DNA of 16,788 bases from Conidiobolus incongruus B7586 (GCA_000697335.1 JNEM01007696.1:1-16788); one strand, 5' to 3'; positions 1 through 9,479 are shown, counted from the stretch's first letter. A program made the numbers and translations. The notes: generated from the letters alone by a model not told the origin.

Positions 1-299
1 AAAATATTTTTATTATTTCAATAATTAATAATATATATTTAATAAATTGGGAAAATTTAATCAATATTTTAGGTTATTTTTATTTCAATTAAACTAGATA
101 TATATAAGATTTATATATTAATTATCATTAAATTATATTAATATAATAGTAAGTAATTTATTTTACATAATATTTCAAAATATAGTTTAAAATGAAATTT
201 GATTAAAATTATTTAAAACCTAAATATTTTTTAAGATAAATAAAATATATTTTATTATACAAAATAGTTTAGCCAATTTATATAAATATTTTCAAAGAT
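1..299. other. AT-rich left flank, no gene seen
   Basis: This stretch is nearly all A and T, with stops in every frame and no RNA gene signature that I can see. It may be the 5' continuation of the transposon fossil that follows, whose N-terminal half would be expected here and beyond the window edge, but I recognise no motif in it. Its one notable element is a 30-nt segment (59-88) that recurs near 6562. Confidence 0.5.
59..88 (+). repeat. dispersed repeat, copy 1 of 2
   Basis: This 30-nt segment (core AATCAATATTTTAGGTTATT) recurs at 6562-6591 in the same orientation with 28 of 30 positions identical. Both differences are T here against C there. Similarity fades on both sides. It could be a shared end of a decayed mobile element or a chance match favoured by the AT-rich composition. 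Confidence 0.35.
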
Positions 300-860
300 G
301 GGGGTATATTAAAATAAGATTATAAATTTGTAATCAAAAGTAATTTGGTTTTATAGACGAAACTAAATAATACTAAAGCTTATGGTTGAAATATAATGAA
401 AGTTTATTATGAATTAATAAAAAATTATTATTATATAGGTTTTATATTGGGGGTAATATATTGTTATCATGATTAAAAATATATCAACTACATATTTGTG
501 TCTTTATTATATATTAACAAAATTCAGGTTAAAGTGATTTAATATTAAAATATTAAATGAAAGTTTTTGAAATAAGACTAGTCATAATTTGAGTTATAAA
601 ATAAATCAAAACTATAGTCGAGATTAAAAAAAATTATTGATTATAATCTTTAAAAGTATATAATAATGATAATATATTGAATATACCTAAAATGTGCTAT
701 CATATTCAAATAATTCATTAACAAATGCTGTAATTCCAAGTCAATTAAAATTAATATTGACTACAATTGGGAAATAATAAATAATTTGAGTGAAGTTAAA
801 GGGTTCAAAATTGAAAATCTAACTTGAATCATTTAAAAATAGATTAAAGAATCATTAGTA
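300..860 (+). mobile_element. decayed Tc1/mariner (IS630-type) transposase fragment
   Basis: Reading the plus strand, three landmarks of a DD34E transposase appear in the right order. First comes a hydrophobic run ending in GFIDETK (344-367), like the first-to-second Asp motif 'FIDE(T/S)G'. Then comes GGNILLS (about 455-475), like the conserved 'RGxNI' strand. Then comes DNILNIPKM (668-694), like 'DNAxxHxxK'. About 34 codons later, in a neighbouring frame, WEIINNLSEVKGF (768-806) resembles the 'NPIExxFSxxK' motif carrying the catalytic Glu. The spacing from Asp at 668 to Glu at 771 is close to the DD34E value of the family. The frame has many stops and at least one frameshift, so it is a non-functional relic. 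The N-terminal helix-turn-helix half is not recognisable and probably lies off the window. The element ends shortly before the 3' end of the kinase gene. No terminal inverted repeat was identified. The call rests on motif order and spacing only. Confidence 0.42.
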
Positions 861-921
861 TTGATGAAAAATTTTTTTTTGAAAATTTGAATAAGATTGA
901 TTGAGAAGAAAGAAAGAAAAA

Positions 922-1826
922 TTAGTTGTCGGAATGAGTCCATCCCCAGATAGCGGGAGTCCAATTGACGATTTCACCAGGTTTACCGAACCAGAGTTTG
1001 ATTTCCTTGGAGGCGGATTCGTAGGAGTCGGAACCGTGAATGATGTTACGACCAACGGAGATACACAAATCACCGCGGATGGAGCCGGGAGCGGCGGTGA
1101 GGGGGTTGGTGGCACCGATCATGGAGCGTCCTTGCTTGATGACGTCTTTGCCTTCCCAGACCATGGCGACGACGGGAGCTTGTCCGTTAGTCATGTAGTC
1201 GACCAAACCACCGAAGAAGGGCTTGGATTTGAGGTCGGAGTAGTGTTCTTCGGCCAACTCCTTGCTAGGGACGATCACCTTCATGGCGACCAATTTGTAG
1301 CCGCGCTTTTCGAAGCGACTGATGATTTCACCAACTAAACCACGTTGGACACCATCAGGCTTAACAGCGATGAAGGTACGTTCGCTGGAAGTTCCTTGGA
1401 TACCGGCTAAGGGAGCGGATTCGGCCTTAACGGGTTCGTTGACAGCTAGATGATTATCATTAGTTTAGATCATATTGGAAATTAGTACTAAAACTTACCA
1501 CTGCTCAAAGCCCAGGCACCAGCGAAAGCAACGGAACCAGCAGCCAACCACCATTTGTTGCCAGCACTAGCTTGGAAACCGGAATAAGCGGAGCGAGTAG
1601 AAGCGTATCTAGCTAAATTAACGAATTATTAAATCAGATCATTTGGCTAGTTAATCAAATATTCTAAACAAACTTACCAATTTGAGCGGTGTTGACCTTA
1701 GCGCGGGTGGCTAAAAATAAATATAAGTTAATACAATATTATCAATAGCTAATAAATCAAGCATGTTCTCTATACTGTTTTATTATGATAATTACCTCTA
1801 CGTAAGACAGTATTAGCAAAGTTCAT
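922..1826 (-). CDS. mitochondrial nucleoside diphosphate kinase, 4 exons
   Basis: The enzyme transfers the gamma-phosphate from ATP to other nucleoside diphosphates through a phosphohistidine, balancing NTP pools. The coding exons on the minus strand are 1826-1796, 1710-1678, 1612-1499 and 1445-922, giving 233 residues. All three introns (85, 65 and 53 nt) start GTAAK and end TAG. Intron 1 has a TATTAAC branch site at 1733-1727. Residues 1-41 are rich in Arg, Ala, Ser and Thr with almost no acid, like a mitochondrial presequence. Residues 42-57 ([14 protein letters not shown]...) form a probable membrane segment, so the enzyme may be anchored to the inner membrane or intermembrane space. The kinase domain covers about 81-233, with the start motif [12 protein letters not shown] (84-95) and the active-site signature NIIHGSDS (193-200), His196 being the phosphorylated residue. 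The domain is full length for the family. All introns fall in the presequence part and all are phase 1. The family assignment is very secure; the mitochondrial location is inferred from the N-terminus. Confidence 0.95.
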
Positions 1827-1881
1827 TTCAATCAATTTAAGAATATAATCAAAACTTGATCTCCAAAAACACTTCAATACC

Positions 1882-1889
1882 TTTATATA
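1882..1889 (-). promoter_or_regulatory. TATA-like box of the kinase gene
   Basis: The minus strand reads TATATAAA here, 55-62 nt before the kinase ATG at 1826. Similar boxes stand before the genes at 7813 and 13641. In such AT-rich DNA a chance match is possible, so the call rests on the similar position in three genes. Confidence 0.4.
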
Positions 1890-1990
1890 TTAGAACAATT
1901 AACATGGACTACATCACCACTAGAAATTATCCAATCAATTCTAAAAATCAAGCGCATTCAACAGTTTAAAATTTTCAATCCTTAATTAAC

Positions 1991-2017
1991 TAATTAATTA
2001 ATTAATTAATTAATTAA
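1991..2017. repeat. (TAAT)n tetranucleotide microsatellite
   Basis: Nearly seven uninterrupted TAAT units lie in the 251-nt gap between the kinase ATG and the stop of the lipid-transfer gene. This is a simple-sequence repeat likely to vary in length between strains. It lies upstream of the kinase TATA-like box. Confidence 0.9.
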
Positions 2018-2028
2018 ATTCCAAAATT

Positions 2029-2034
2029 TTTATT
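2029..2034 (-). terminator. AATAAA poly(A) signal of the lipid-transfer gene
   Basis: The minus strand reads AATAAA about 45 nt after the TAA stop at 2078, the usual distance for a cleavage signal. The AT-rich surroundings make chance matches common. Confidence 0.4.
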
Positions 2035-2077
2035 AAAATTATCAAATTTTAATGATGTTACAAAATCAAAAAATATA

Positions 2078-4882
2078 TTAATTTTGAGTTGGTGGTATAG
2101 GTTCTTCCCTGCTGCGATCGTGGTCTGTTTCCAAGGCGGATTTGCGATTAGATGAAGTGTATCGCGTTCTCAGGTTATTGAAAGTGGATTTACTGTTCGC
2201 TTGAATCGCGTCGGACCAGTTAGATAAGAAGGATTTGCGATTGCTGTTGGACTCATCATAAGTGGTGCTCCTGCCGCTGGTATTGGCAATCGTTGCTGCT
2301 GAGGGTAATGGCGGTTGGGAAAGTCTGTGTTCTGAAAAATCATCAGTTTCCAAGTCGTTGATAGGAAGATCTGGAGGAAGTGATTTGTTCCTAGTGTGAG
2401 ATGTGCTGTTACTGTCCTTTGCAGGTTGCAATCCCGGACTGTTGGAGTTGCTATGTCTGCGGGCAAGATGCGTATTTTCAACACTCGTAGATAAACTGGT
2501 AGCAGCAGGTGGTGGAGGTGATAGATCATTATTAGATAATGAAAAACCTGGATTATTACTCAATATGAGGGGATCTGTCATGAGTGGATCATTTGCATTA
2601 GAATAGTTTGATACCTCGTGATTCTCACTGGGAAGTGGTTTGTGCTCAGCACTTGGAGGTACTGTTAAGGTGGGAACTTCAACATTTGAATCCGATACAG
2701 ATTCCACGGGTGTTTTATCCAAAACAGTAGTATCATTACCCAAATCTACTTGAATACCCTTATCATGTATCAAAATATTACGCTGAGATGGGTTCATTGT
2801 AGTTTTCAATTTTGAATCAGTCTTAATATTGTACTTTTTGAATAAATTTTGACTTTCTGGGTTGAAATTTTTGTCCTTAACTATTTCATCCTTTTCCTGT
2901 TGTTTCAAATCCAATAGATTATTAGTAGATGCGCTAGCATTAGGTGACATTTTTTGTGAACTATGCTTCTTGAAAGAGCTCAGATAACTAGCTCCTATCG
3001 TCGATAGACGAGAATTGAGGGAGGATGCTGTACTCGATAACTGCTCCATGTTAGATCTACTGAATAAAGATCGCGTTCTGGATATTGTTTCCGAATTGTT
3101 TGGTGGTGTAGGACTTGGCATACCACCAGACATCTTGTCAGGATCAGTAGAGCTTCTGGTAATTTGAATTTGATCAGAACTTGGTGATTCTGCCTCAACT
3201 GCTTCGGTACTATCCTCTTTTTCCATCGCACCAATTGTTGATGGTTTATGATGGGTTCTAACAATATTATCTTCACTCAATTTAGCAGTATCTACAGTCA
3301 ACTTATTGTTAAGATCCTTCGATTCGGGTTTGCTACAAGCATCGTTTACATTGGTACCAGAATCTGATGGTTTAGAATTGGTGGTTTCTGGAATAATTGG
3401 ATTGACTTCACTAGCTCTCTGGCAATTGAAAATACCACCAGTACCAAATGAAGGGAAAAAGGGATAGTCCTCCATATTTGGTAATACCATACTCTCATTG
3501 AGTAAATCCATAATGCGTCTTTGAATAGCTTGAATGATCACAGAAAATTTGAGATGAGTCTCTTGAACGATGGGCTCAATTTTCAAATCCAAGTTGGGAG
3601 TGTGGTAAAATCCTACCCAAACACGGTTACTTGGTGGGGGTTTGATTTTAACCAACATCTGACCGCTGATACTATTACACACAAGGGCAAGAACAAGGTT
3701 CACTTTAAGGGGCTTGAGACGGGCTGATACTGATATGGTTGCTTCGGTTTCAATCTCTACTCTAAATCCACCAAAGTAAGACATGTCCATCTGACCTGTG
3801 AATTCGCCATTGTCATTCAATTCAAGTAGTTTCAAATTAGTGAACTGTGGCAAACTATCGCCAACATGAATATCCCTGACATGAATAGGGCCCAAAAATG
3901 TAGGCGTTTTAATTTTAGCCAATTTACTCGATATTTTAGTAATTAAAAAATCCTTAACGGTTTGGGTTTTATAAATCCCTAAGAAGATACGACCCAAAAA
4001 GCCATTAAACCACTGAGTTTTCAAATGAGATTCTGATTGATTTAAATTGTCTAATAAAATTTCCAACGCACTGCGATCGAAGACTAAAGGTTCGCCGTAA
4101 TTCCCTTTGGATGTGGCTTTGGAGCCGTTAAGAAGTGCTACGAACCAACTTTCTTTGGATACAGGACTGTCTACATATATAAAATAATCTTTACCAGTTA
4201 TTAAATTAGCTACACCATTTACCGTACTGCTAGAACTATTGTTCAGTTTGATATTTTCGGTAGAGCCCGATGATGTGCTAGAATCGTTGGGATTTACTCG
4301 GAATCGTAAGAGAATAGGATGCTCCTTGCGGAATAGTTGATGGTCTGCAAGTCCTGCGGGATAGATGCTGACAGTATATTGGCTCAGTAAGATCACACCG
4401 CGACATTCGGTACGCTTAGGACTTTCGTACAACATAAGTTGGTCAGTTTTCAAAACACAGAAATATTCATCCTTTTGTCTCTTGTTAGCGGGTGGCGGTC
4501 CCACCGTCTTCTTTTCTAGCAGCGACAGTCCTGAATTTATTAATCCTGTCAAATATGGTTGAGGGGTTTGACCACTTGCATCAGGCGAATTCAAACTACT
4601 ACTAGTTTGTGAATTACTAGAATTTGCAGATTTGCTCTTTTCCTGACTTTTAATCCTCAACCAGCCCACTTTAGTGATAGGTGTATCCGAACTGTTGGGA
4701 GAGGATACATCTCCTTCTTTAGAATCTTCAATTTCCAATTCAGAGGTATCATCCTTTTGCTTCTTTTGGGGGGTTTTTACATAACTGGTTAAATATAGAT
4801 AAATACCCAATAATATGATGGGTGCGCCGATAATAAAACCGATAAAAAAGCTTAATACAATATATAGACCATTAACTAACAT
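2078..4882 (-). CDS. ER-anchored PH-SMP lipid-transfer tether (NVJ2/TEX2 family)
   Basis: The 934-residue product is encoded in a single exon. Residues 5-33 form a hydrophobic membrane anchor next to the N-terminus. A PH-like domain follows, apparently split by a linker: it begins near KVGWLRIK (71-78), resumes at EYFCVLKTDQLMLY (139-152), and ends around DYFIYVDSPVSKESWFVALL (232-251). Residues about 288-485 match an SMP domain, with WFNGFLGRIF (291-300), then FLGPIHVRDIHVGDSLP (329-345) and the hydrophobic beta-strands typical of the family. The last 450 residues are rich in Ser, Asn, Thr and Pro and look disordered. Known relatives (yeast Nvj2, animal TEX2) sit in the ER membrane and move lipids, including ceramide, at contacts with the Golgi, vacuole or other organelles; SMP domains form lipid-binding tubes. 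The ATG at 4882 is chosen because it directly precedes the membrane segment. The domain order matches the family. The individual lipid cargo cannot be read from the sequence. Confidence 0.92.
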   Translation of the reverse strand: MLVNGLYIVLSFFIGFIIGAPIILLGIYLYLTSYVKTPQKKQKDDTSELEIEDSKEGDVSSPNSSDTPITKVGWLRIKSQEKSKSANSSNSQTSSSLNSPDASGQTPQPYLTGLINSGLSLLEKKTVGPPPANKRQKDEYFCVLKTDQLMLYESPKRTECRGVILLSQYTVSIYPAGLADHQLFRKEHPILLRFRVNPNDSSTSSGSTENIKLNNSSSSTVNGVANLITGKDYFIYVDSPVSKESWFVALLNGSKATSKGNYGEPLVFDRSALEILLDNLNQSESHLKTQWFNGFLGRIFLGIYKTQTVKDFLITKISSKLAKIKTPTFLGPIHVRDIHVGDSLPQFTNLKLLELNDNGEFTGQMDMSYFGGFRVEIETEATISVSARLKPLKVNLVLALVCNSISGQMLVKIKPPPSNRVWVGFYHTPNLDLKIEPIVQETHLKFSVIIQAIQRRIMDLLNESMVLPNMEDYPFFPSFGTGGIFNCQRASEVNPIIPETTNSKPSDSGTNVNDACSKPESKDLNNKLTVDTAKLSEDNIVRTHHKPSTIGAMEKEDSTEAVEAESPSSDQIQITRSSTDPDKMSGGMPSPTPPNNSETISRTRSLFSRSNMEQLSSTASSLNSRLSTIGASYLSSFKKHSSQKMSPNASASTNNLLDLKQQEKDEIVKDKNFNPESQNLFKKYNIKTDSKLKTTMNPSQRNILIHDKGIQVDLGNDTTVLDKTPVESVSDSNVEVPTLTVPPSAEHKPLPSENHEVSNYSNANDPLMTDPLILSNNPGFSLSNNDLSPPPPAATSLSTSVENTHLARRHSNSNSPGLQPAKDSNSTSHTRNKSLPPDLPINDLETDDFSEHRLSQPPLPSAATIANTSGRSTTYDESNSNRKSFLSNWSDAIQANSKSTFNNLRTRYTSSNRKSALETDHDRSREEPIPPTQN

Positions 4883-5849
4883 TATTCCAATTTAAATTTA
4901 AATAAATAATAACAAATGCTATAAACTCAAGTCCTGATAAAACTCAATTAATTTTAAATTTATTTATTCGAACCAGTAATTACCTCAATTTCAATGCCCA
5001 ACTCAAACTAATTTCAAAATTATTTAATTTTATTTATCTAAATGTAAATAAGTAGGATTAAGTACATAATTTCTTATAATTTCAATACCCTATATACTTA
5101 CATACAATATAAATAAATGATATTAAATATATTAAAAAATTTTAAACTTTTTTAAGTTAAAATTGGGAAAGAAGGGTTGAATATTGAAAAGAGGTTTGAG
5201 GAGACTATTATTGAATACCAAATGGTTTCATAATTTGAAATTTAATCCAATCATCAATTGTCAAGTTAATAGATATTAGGTTTATTCAATGCTGAATGAG
5301 GGACATTAGAAAAGTAACTTTTCTCAGATGAAATCATAATATGAGTTTAAATTATTTATGTTGAAAATTAAAATTACAAAAATCATGGATATAACATAAT
5401 GAATATATTTTAACATATTTTAAACTGACTTAAATGTTTTTGGAAAAATAATTTAGGGAATAAATTTAAATAAATCATTAAATTCATTTAGTGGAAATTA
5501 ATCGGATGCTAAACTTTTGTTTGATTCAAATCGCTGAAATAAATATATATAATTTTGTAATTAATTAGATATCAGCAGTTGTTTGAATATTTTATACATA
5601 TAATATCAGACAATATTTTAATAATTTTTTAGTAGACGGTTTTTGAAATAATGCAAACTAGTATACGAATGTTCTATTAATGAAATGTTGTTGCTCAAAA
5701 TATGTTATTATTTTTAATGAATTACATTAAATGACATCGATTTGTTTTATTATAATTTATTTATTAATGATTTCTATTTAATAGATTTAAAATAATTTTT
5801 TATTAATTAATTTTTCGAAATAAATTATATATTCTAATATAATTGAATT
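4883..5849. other. intergenic AT-rich region upstream of the lipid-transfer gene
   Basis: No open frame of useful length and no RNA gene is visible. The first 450 nt are the promoter side of the lipid-transfer gene but show no clear TATA box. A slightly more G-rich patch lies at about 5160-5330, including a short hairpin formed by GAAAAGT and ACTTTTC (about 5309-5323). The right part may be 5' sequence of the LINE fossil that follows, though I recognise no endonuclease motif. Confidence 0.5.
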
Positions 5850-6230
5850 TCTTTTGCGATTTCATATTTAGCATTTAATCGTTAGAATATATATTTAATA
5901 TTTGCTTGAATTTTTTATTGATAACCTTAACCTTGTGAAGAATATATTGTAATATTAAAAAATTCTAAATTTTTCAGATATTAAATTAGATCATTTTTCA
6001 GTTTAATTGATATATATATTAATTCAGCCAGCATTATTTTTGAAGTCCCAATGAGACAAGGAGATTCTATATCACGTTTATTGGTGTCAATATACTTTAA
6101 TATTTTATATTGGATTTACCTAATTGAAAATAATTAAACTTAGTATCATACTTGAATCAAAAGCTATATGATGATATTTTCATATATATATATATATATT
6201 TGATACAGTATTTAGAAAAATTTGAAAATG
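5850..6230 (+). mobile_element. decayed LINE (non-LTR) reverse transcriptase fragment
   Basis: The plus strand retains several blocks of a non-LTR reverse transcriptase in the right order. AFNR at 5871-5882 resembles the 'KAFDRV' block. In the same frame about 60 codons later, IYINSASIIFEV (6012-6047) is followed by PMRQGDSISRLL (6048-6083) and SIYFNILYW (6090-6116), matching the LINE hallmark 'GxRQGDPLSPLLFxIxxxxLL'. A shifted frame then reads LYDDIFIYI (6164-6190), matching the catalytic 'YADDxxxx' loop. Block spacings agree with intact LINEs apart from a few missing codons. The frame contains several stops, and at least one shift lies between the RQGD and YDD blocks, so the copy is dead. 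An (AT)9 microsatellite (6182-6199) has grown directly after the YDD block. The clade (Tad, L1, RTE and so on) cannot be told. I could not delimit the 5' and 3' ends. Confidence 0.6.
6182..6199. repeat. (AT)9 microsatellite
   Basis: Nine uninterrupted AT units lie inside the LINE fossil immediately after its YDD block. Confidence 0.85.
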
Positions 6231-7547
6231 ATTTCAAACCTATTAAATTATGGCACAAATTAAACCGACCCTATATATTTTTATAGAGCCAATATTTTTT
6301 AGGAGAGTGAATATACGCATTAATAATATTTAATTTTTATTATCACATTAGTTAATTTTGAGATATTATAGAATCACTTTAGCATTTAAAGTAATACAGC
6401 TAATATCATCTTTAAAATTGTACTTTTAAATTTAGGTTGAGCATTAGGTAGTGATCATTTTTTGAATTTTAATTAATATAACAATAAATATAAGTCTTAG
6501 GATTAATAAGTATGTAAAATAATACTCAGATTCATTGTATATAATAATATTTGGATTTTAAAATCAATATTTTAGGTTATTTCTACTTCAAAACATTGAC
6601 TAAATTAGTGTAATTAAAAATATTAAATTGAATTAATTAATAAAAAAACTGACTTTTAATATTAATTAATTAATAATATACTGATATATATCTATTCTTA
6701 TTTATAGAAATACATTAGAGTATCTATTTATATTAAAAATATATAAATAGTTAAAAATTATAAAGCTTATTTATAAATTAATATAAACCAAAAAAATATT
6801 ATTTAATAATTTTATATCAAAAAATATTTTTTTTATTTTATATAACTAAAAAACCTTTGGATGGATAATTTGGTTAATAAAGATATATATTCTTAATATA
6901 TATTAAATTATTGAATATCTATATAAGGAGATTTTGGATTTTTATATTATATTTTATAAATATTTATTTAAGATAATAATTTTTGAATTAATGATTTATT
7001 ATCAAATATTATCTATTAAATAAGATTTTAATGATCATTTTATTCTATATATTAAATAATTACTATATAATTCTTAATAGTTTTATAAATTAATATTTCC
7101 TATACTTTATTTAATATTATCAAAATTAATAAAACAATAAAATTAATATTCAATATATTTAAAAATTTAAATATTTTAAAAGAATAATTTTAATTATTAA
7201 TTATTAATTATATTTAATAATATTGATAGACATTAGGTATATACTTTGATTATTTTTATTAAAAATATTAGAAATATTAACAATTAATAGTAGATCAAAA
7301 ATGATGATTATTTTATATTCAACCTATTTATTATTAATATGAAATCTAAAAAATCATTGAAATTTGAATAGCTTCAATAGTCTTACTAATTGCAATTAAT
7401 AATATAGTATAAAATTATAAATAGAATATTTTTTTTATATACTCTAAAAATTTAGAAATACTAAACTATTTAATTAATAGAATGTGTTAATAAAATATTA
7501 TCTAATATTATATATATTGTATAAATTATTCAAATAAATATATTGAA
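6231..7547. other. gene desert, extremely AT-rich
   Basis: Stops occur densely in all six frames and no structured RNA is apparent. The first 150-300 nt may be further decayed LINE sequence (a short GRVNI-like stretch is seen near 6303), but this is not secure. From about 6640 the sequence is almost entirely A and T. Confidence 0.5.
6562..6591 (+). repeat. dispersed repeat, copy 2 of 2
   Basis: This is the second copy of the 30-nt segment found at 59-88, with 28 of 30 positions identical. It lies about 330 nt downstream of the recognisable LINE blocks. The two differences are transitions, C here against T in the other copy. Confidence 0.35.
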
Positions 7548-7553
7548 TTTATT
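7548..7553 (-). terminator. AATAAA poly(A) signal of the small acidic gene
   Basis: AATAAA on the minus strand lies about 15 nt after the stop of the 81-codon gene. The position is plausible, but the motif is common in such AT-rich DNA. Confidence 0.35.
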
Positions 7554-7567
7554 AGGTAAAATGAAAA

Positions 7568-7813
7568 TTATTCACAATCCTCTTCCAACTCCTCAATCTC
7601 ATTTTCGCAATCTTCATCCCAAAGATAAGGATTATCAAAATTCTTCAAAATCTCCTCATCGCAATCTTCCAACTGATTGTCGTCAACTAATACCACATCG
7701 AATCCCTGATCACTGTGACTGAATCCATCTGTGGAACTAACTCCAATATACCCTTGATCGGTTGGCAAAGACCATCCAAAACTTATTAATAATACTATTA
7801 GCTTGAAATTCAT
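7568..7813 (-). CDS. small acidic secreted protein with three EDC motifs
   Basis: The product has 81 residues and I recognise no family. Residues 1-16 (MNFKLIVLLISFGWSL) look like a cleaved secretion signal, with a likely mature start near residue 17-19. The remaining 63 residues contain 23 Asp or Glu, a single Lys (57) and no Arg, so the mature protein should be strongly negative. Its only three cysteines each sit in the same context Glu-Asp-Cys-Asp/Glu: C51 in LEDCDEE, C69 in DEDCENE and C80 in EEDCE at the very end. An odd number of cysteines suggests a free thiol, a dimer or metal binding, but no role can be assigned. Support for a real gene comes from ordinary base composition inside an otherwise almost pure A+T desert, an ATG start with a signal peptide, a TATA-like box 51-58 nt upstream, and a poly(A) signal after the stop. 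No intron is needed. It is probably lineage-specific; short length leaves some doubt. Confidence 0.68.
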   Translation of the reverse strand: MNFKLIVLLISFGWSLPTDQGYIGVSSTDGFSHSDQGFDVVLVDDNQLEDCDEEILKNFDNPYLWDEDCENEIEELEEDCE

Positions 7814-9479
7814 TAGTAATCAATAATAATAAGAAATTTAAAAATTAAGGATAAAATTAAGGATATTTATATTTCAATGTCAAACTTGGTAAAACTTTTA
7901 GGTTTCGGGAGATTAATTTAATGGAATGAATTAGTGTGAAGTAGTGATGATTTAGGGTACTCTGATTAAAATTAATTTAGTATTTTTTTAGGAATTTCAA
8001 ACAATTGATCAAGAACTAAAATTGGAAATTAATTTATACTATAATGTAGTTATAATGTTATTTTGAATAGTTATACAGTGATTATTTTAAGTTCAATTTG
8101 TAGATTAATTTTTTTAATTTTTATTCCTTTAATATAGAAAATGCATTAGAGTTAAATATTATCATTCAATAAAAAAATTTGAAAAATTTTAAAATAACAA
8201 CAGTAATGTATAGTTTGAGTAAGTCATTAACTTTTCTCAAAATTATTTATAATTAAATAATATTTTGATATTAATTATTGTAAATATTCATTTCGTTTAA
8301 ATTATTTTACCTATATCATTAAAATCTTCTCTTATAAATCATTAATTTGTTACATCCATTATTACTAGTTAATATCATAAATATATTTATTTTACCAATA
8401 TTAACAAATTTATATTTGTAAATTAATCAAAGTTTAATAGTAATGAAATCAAATTTTGTTAGGTTGAGATTGAAACATATTTAATGATAAATGTTTTAAA
8501 GTGTTTGATATTTAAACTATGAAACAATATCTATATTTAATAGTTATTCAAATATTCTATAGAAAATATATATATTAAATTAATATGATTGAAAATTATT
8601 AATATAAATGATTGAGTTCAATAATTCAATATTTTCATGGCAATTTCATCCAAGAGAGCTGTATAATTCAATATTTTTATTACGAAAATTTTGATGATTA
8701 AATATATTAGTATTGAAAATTATCATAACAATATCAATGTCAAAATAAAAATCTTTGAGTTAAATTGGTATGATTTGAAATGAGCAATGGACCCGATAGT
8801 TTAAATCTACTACTAGGTACAGAAATATTCCTAATATGTAGTATCTCATAAGGTTAATTTACATAATTTTTTATAAAAATAATGTTTTAATATAATTATA
8901 ATTTATGATATATTATTTAATTATATTAATTTGAAATAAAATTTAAAGTTATGTTTAATTAATTTATTTATAAATATATTCTATTTATATATAGTTCAAT
9001 ATCAAATTATTGATATTTATTAATATGAAATATGTATCAGTTTGTTTTTATATCAAAGTTTAGATTAAATATTCTGAATTAATAATTACAAATCACAATT
9101 CAACTGTATTAATGTTTCATTAATTAAATAATAACTCTATTTAACTATTATTAAAATATAATAGAAAAATATAATAAAATACTTTATTAAAATTATAATA
9201 TATATATTTTGAAAGATAAATATTAGATTATTAATTTAATATACAAAAAAAACACTTTTAATTTAATTGAAAAAAAATTATTATCATAAATTATTCAATA
9301 ATTTTTTTACAATATTATATATTTATTACATATCCATATTAAATAATATTTTATATAAGAATGAGGAATTTTGATTAATATGAAATTATGATATAATATA
9401 TAAATATAATAATTACTTAAGACTAATTAATTAATATATTTATTTATTAAGGAATTTTATAAGTTTCAGATTAAAAAAG
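7814..9479. other. gene desert with a short promoter-like segment
   Basis: The first 180 nt are less AT-rich and hold the TATA-like box of the acidic-protein gene. The rest has no open frame or RNA gene that I can support. A patch at about 8630-8870 is somewhat richer in G and C and may be old coding or transposon sequence on the minus strand, but no motif was recognisable. Confidence 0.45.
7864..7871 (-). promoter_or_regulatory. TATA-like box of the small acidic gene
   Basis: The minus strand reads TATAAATA 51-58 nt before the ATG at 7813, a position similar to that of the boxes before the kinase and repeat-protein genes. Confidence 0.4.

Noticed and set aside
901-1338. Plus-strand open frame of 145 codons
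   Set aside because: It lies opposite the kinase exon 4, whose identity is certain from [12 protein letters not shown] and NIIHGSDS. The frame is a by-product of codon use on the other strand.
2170-4562. Several 65-119 codon frames on both strands inside the 934-codon gene
   Set aside because: They overlap a well-supported PH-SMP protein in other frames and show no motif.
4966-4978. GGTTCGAA on the minus strand, as in a tRNA B box
   Set aside because: The following bases do not give the consensus CC, no cloverleaf could be folded and no A box is in range.
7943-7966. GTGATGA followed by CTGA, as in a C/D box snoRNA
   Set aside because: The spacing fits only a C and D' pair. I could not find the second pair of boxes or a closing stem, and the segment lies in the promoter side of the acidic-protein gene.
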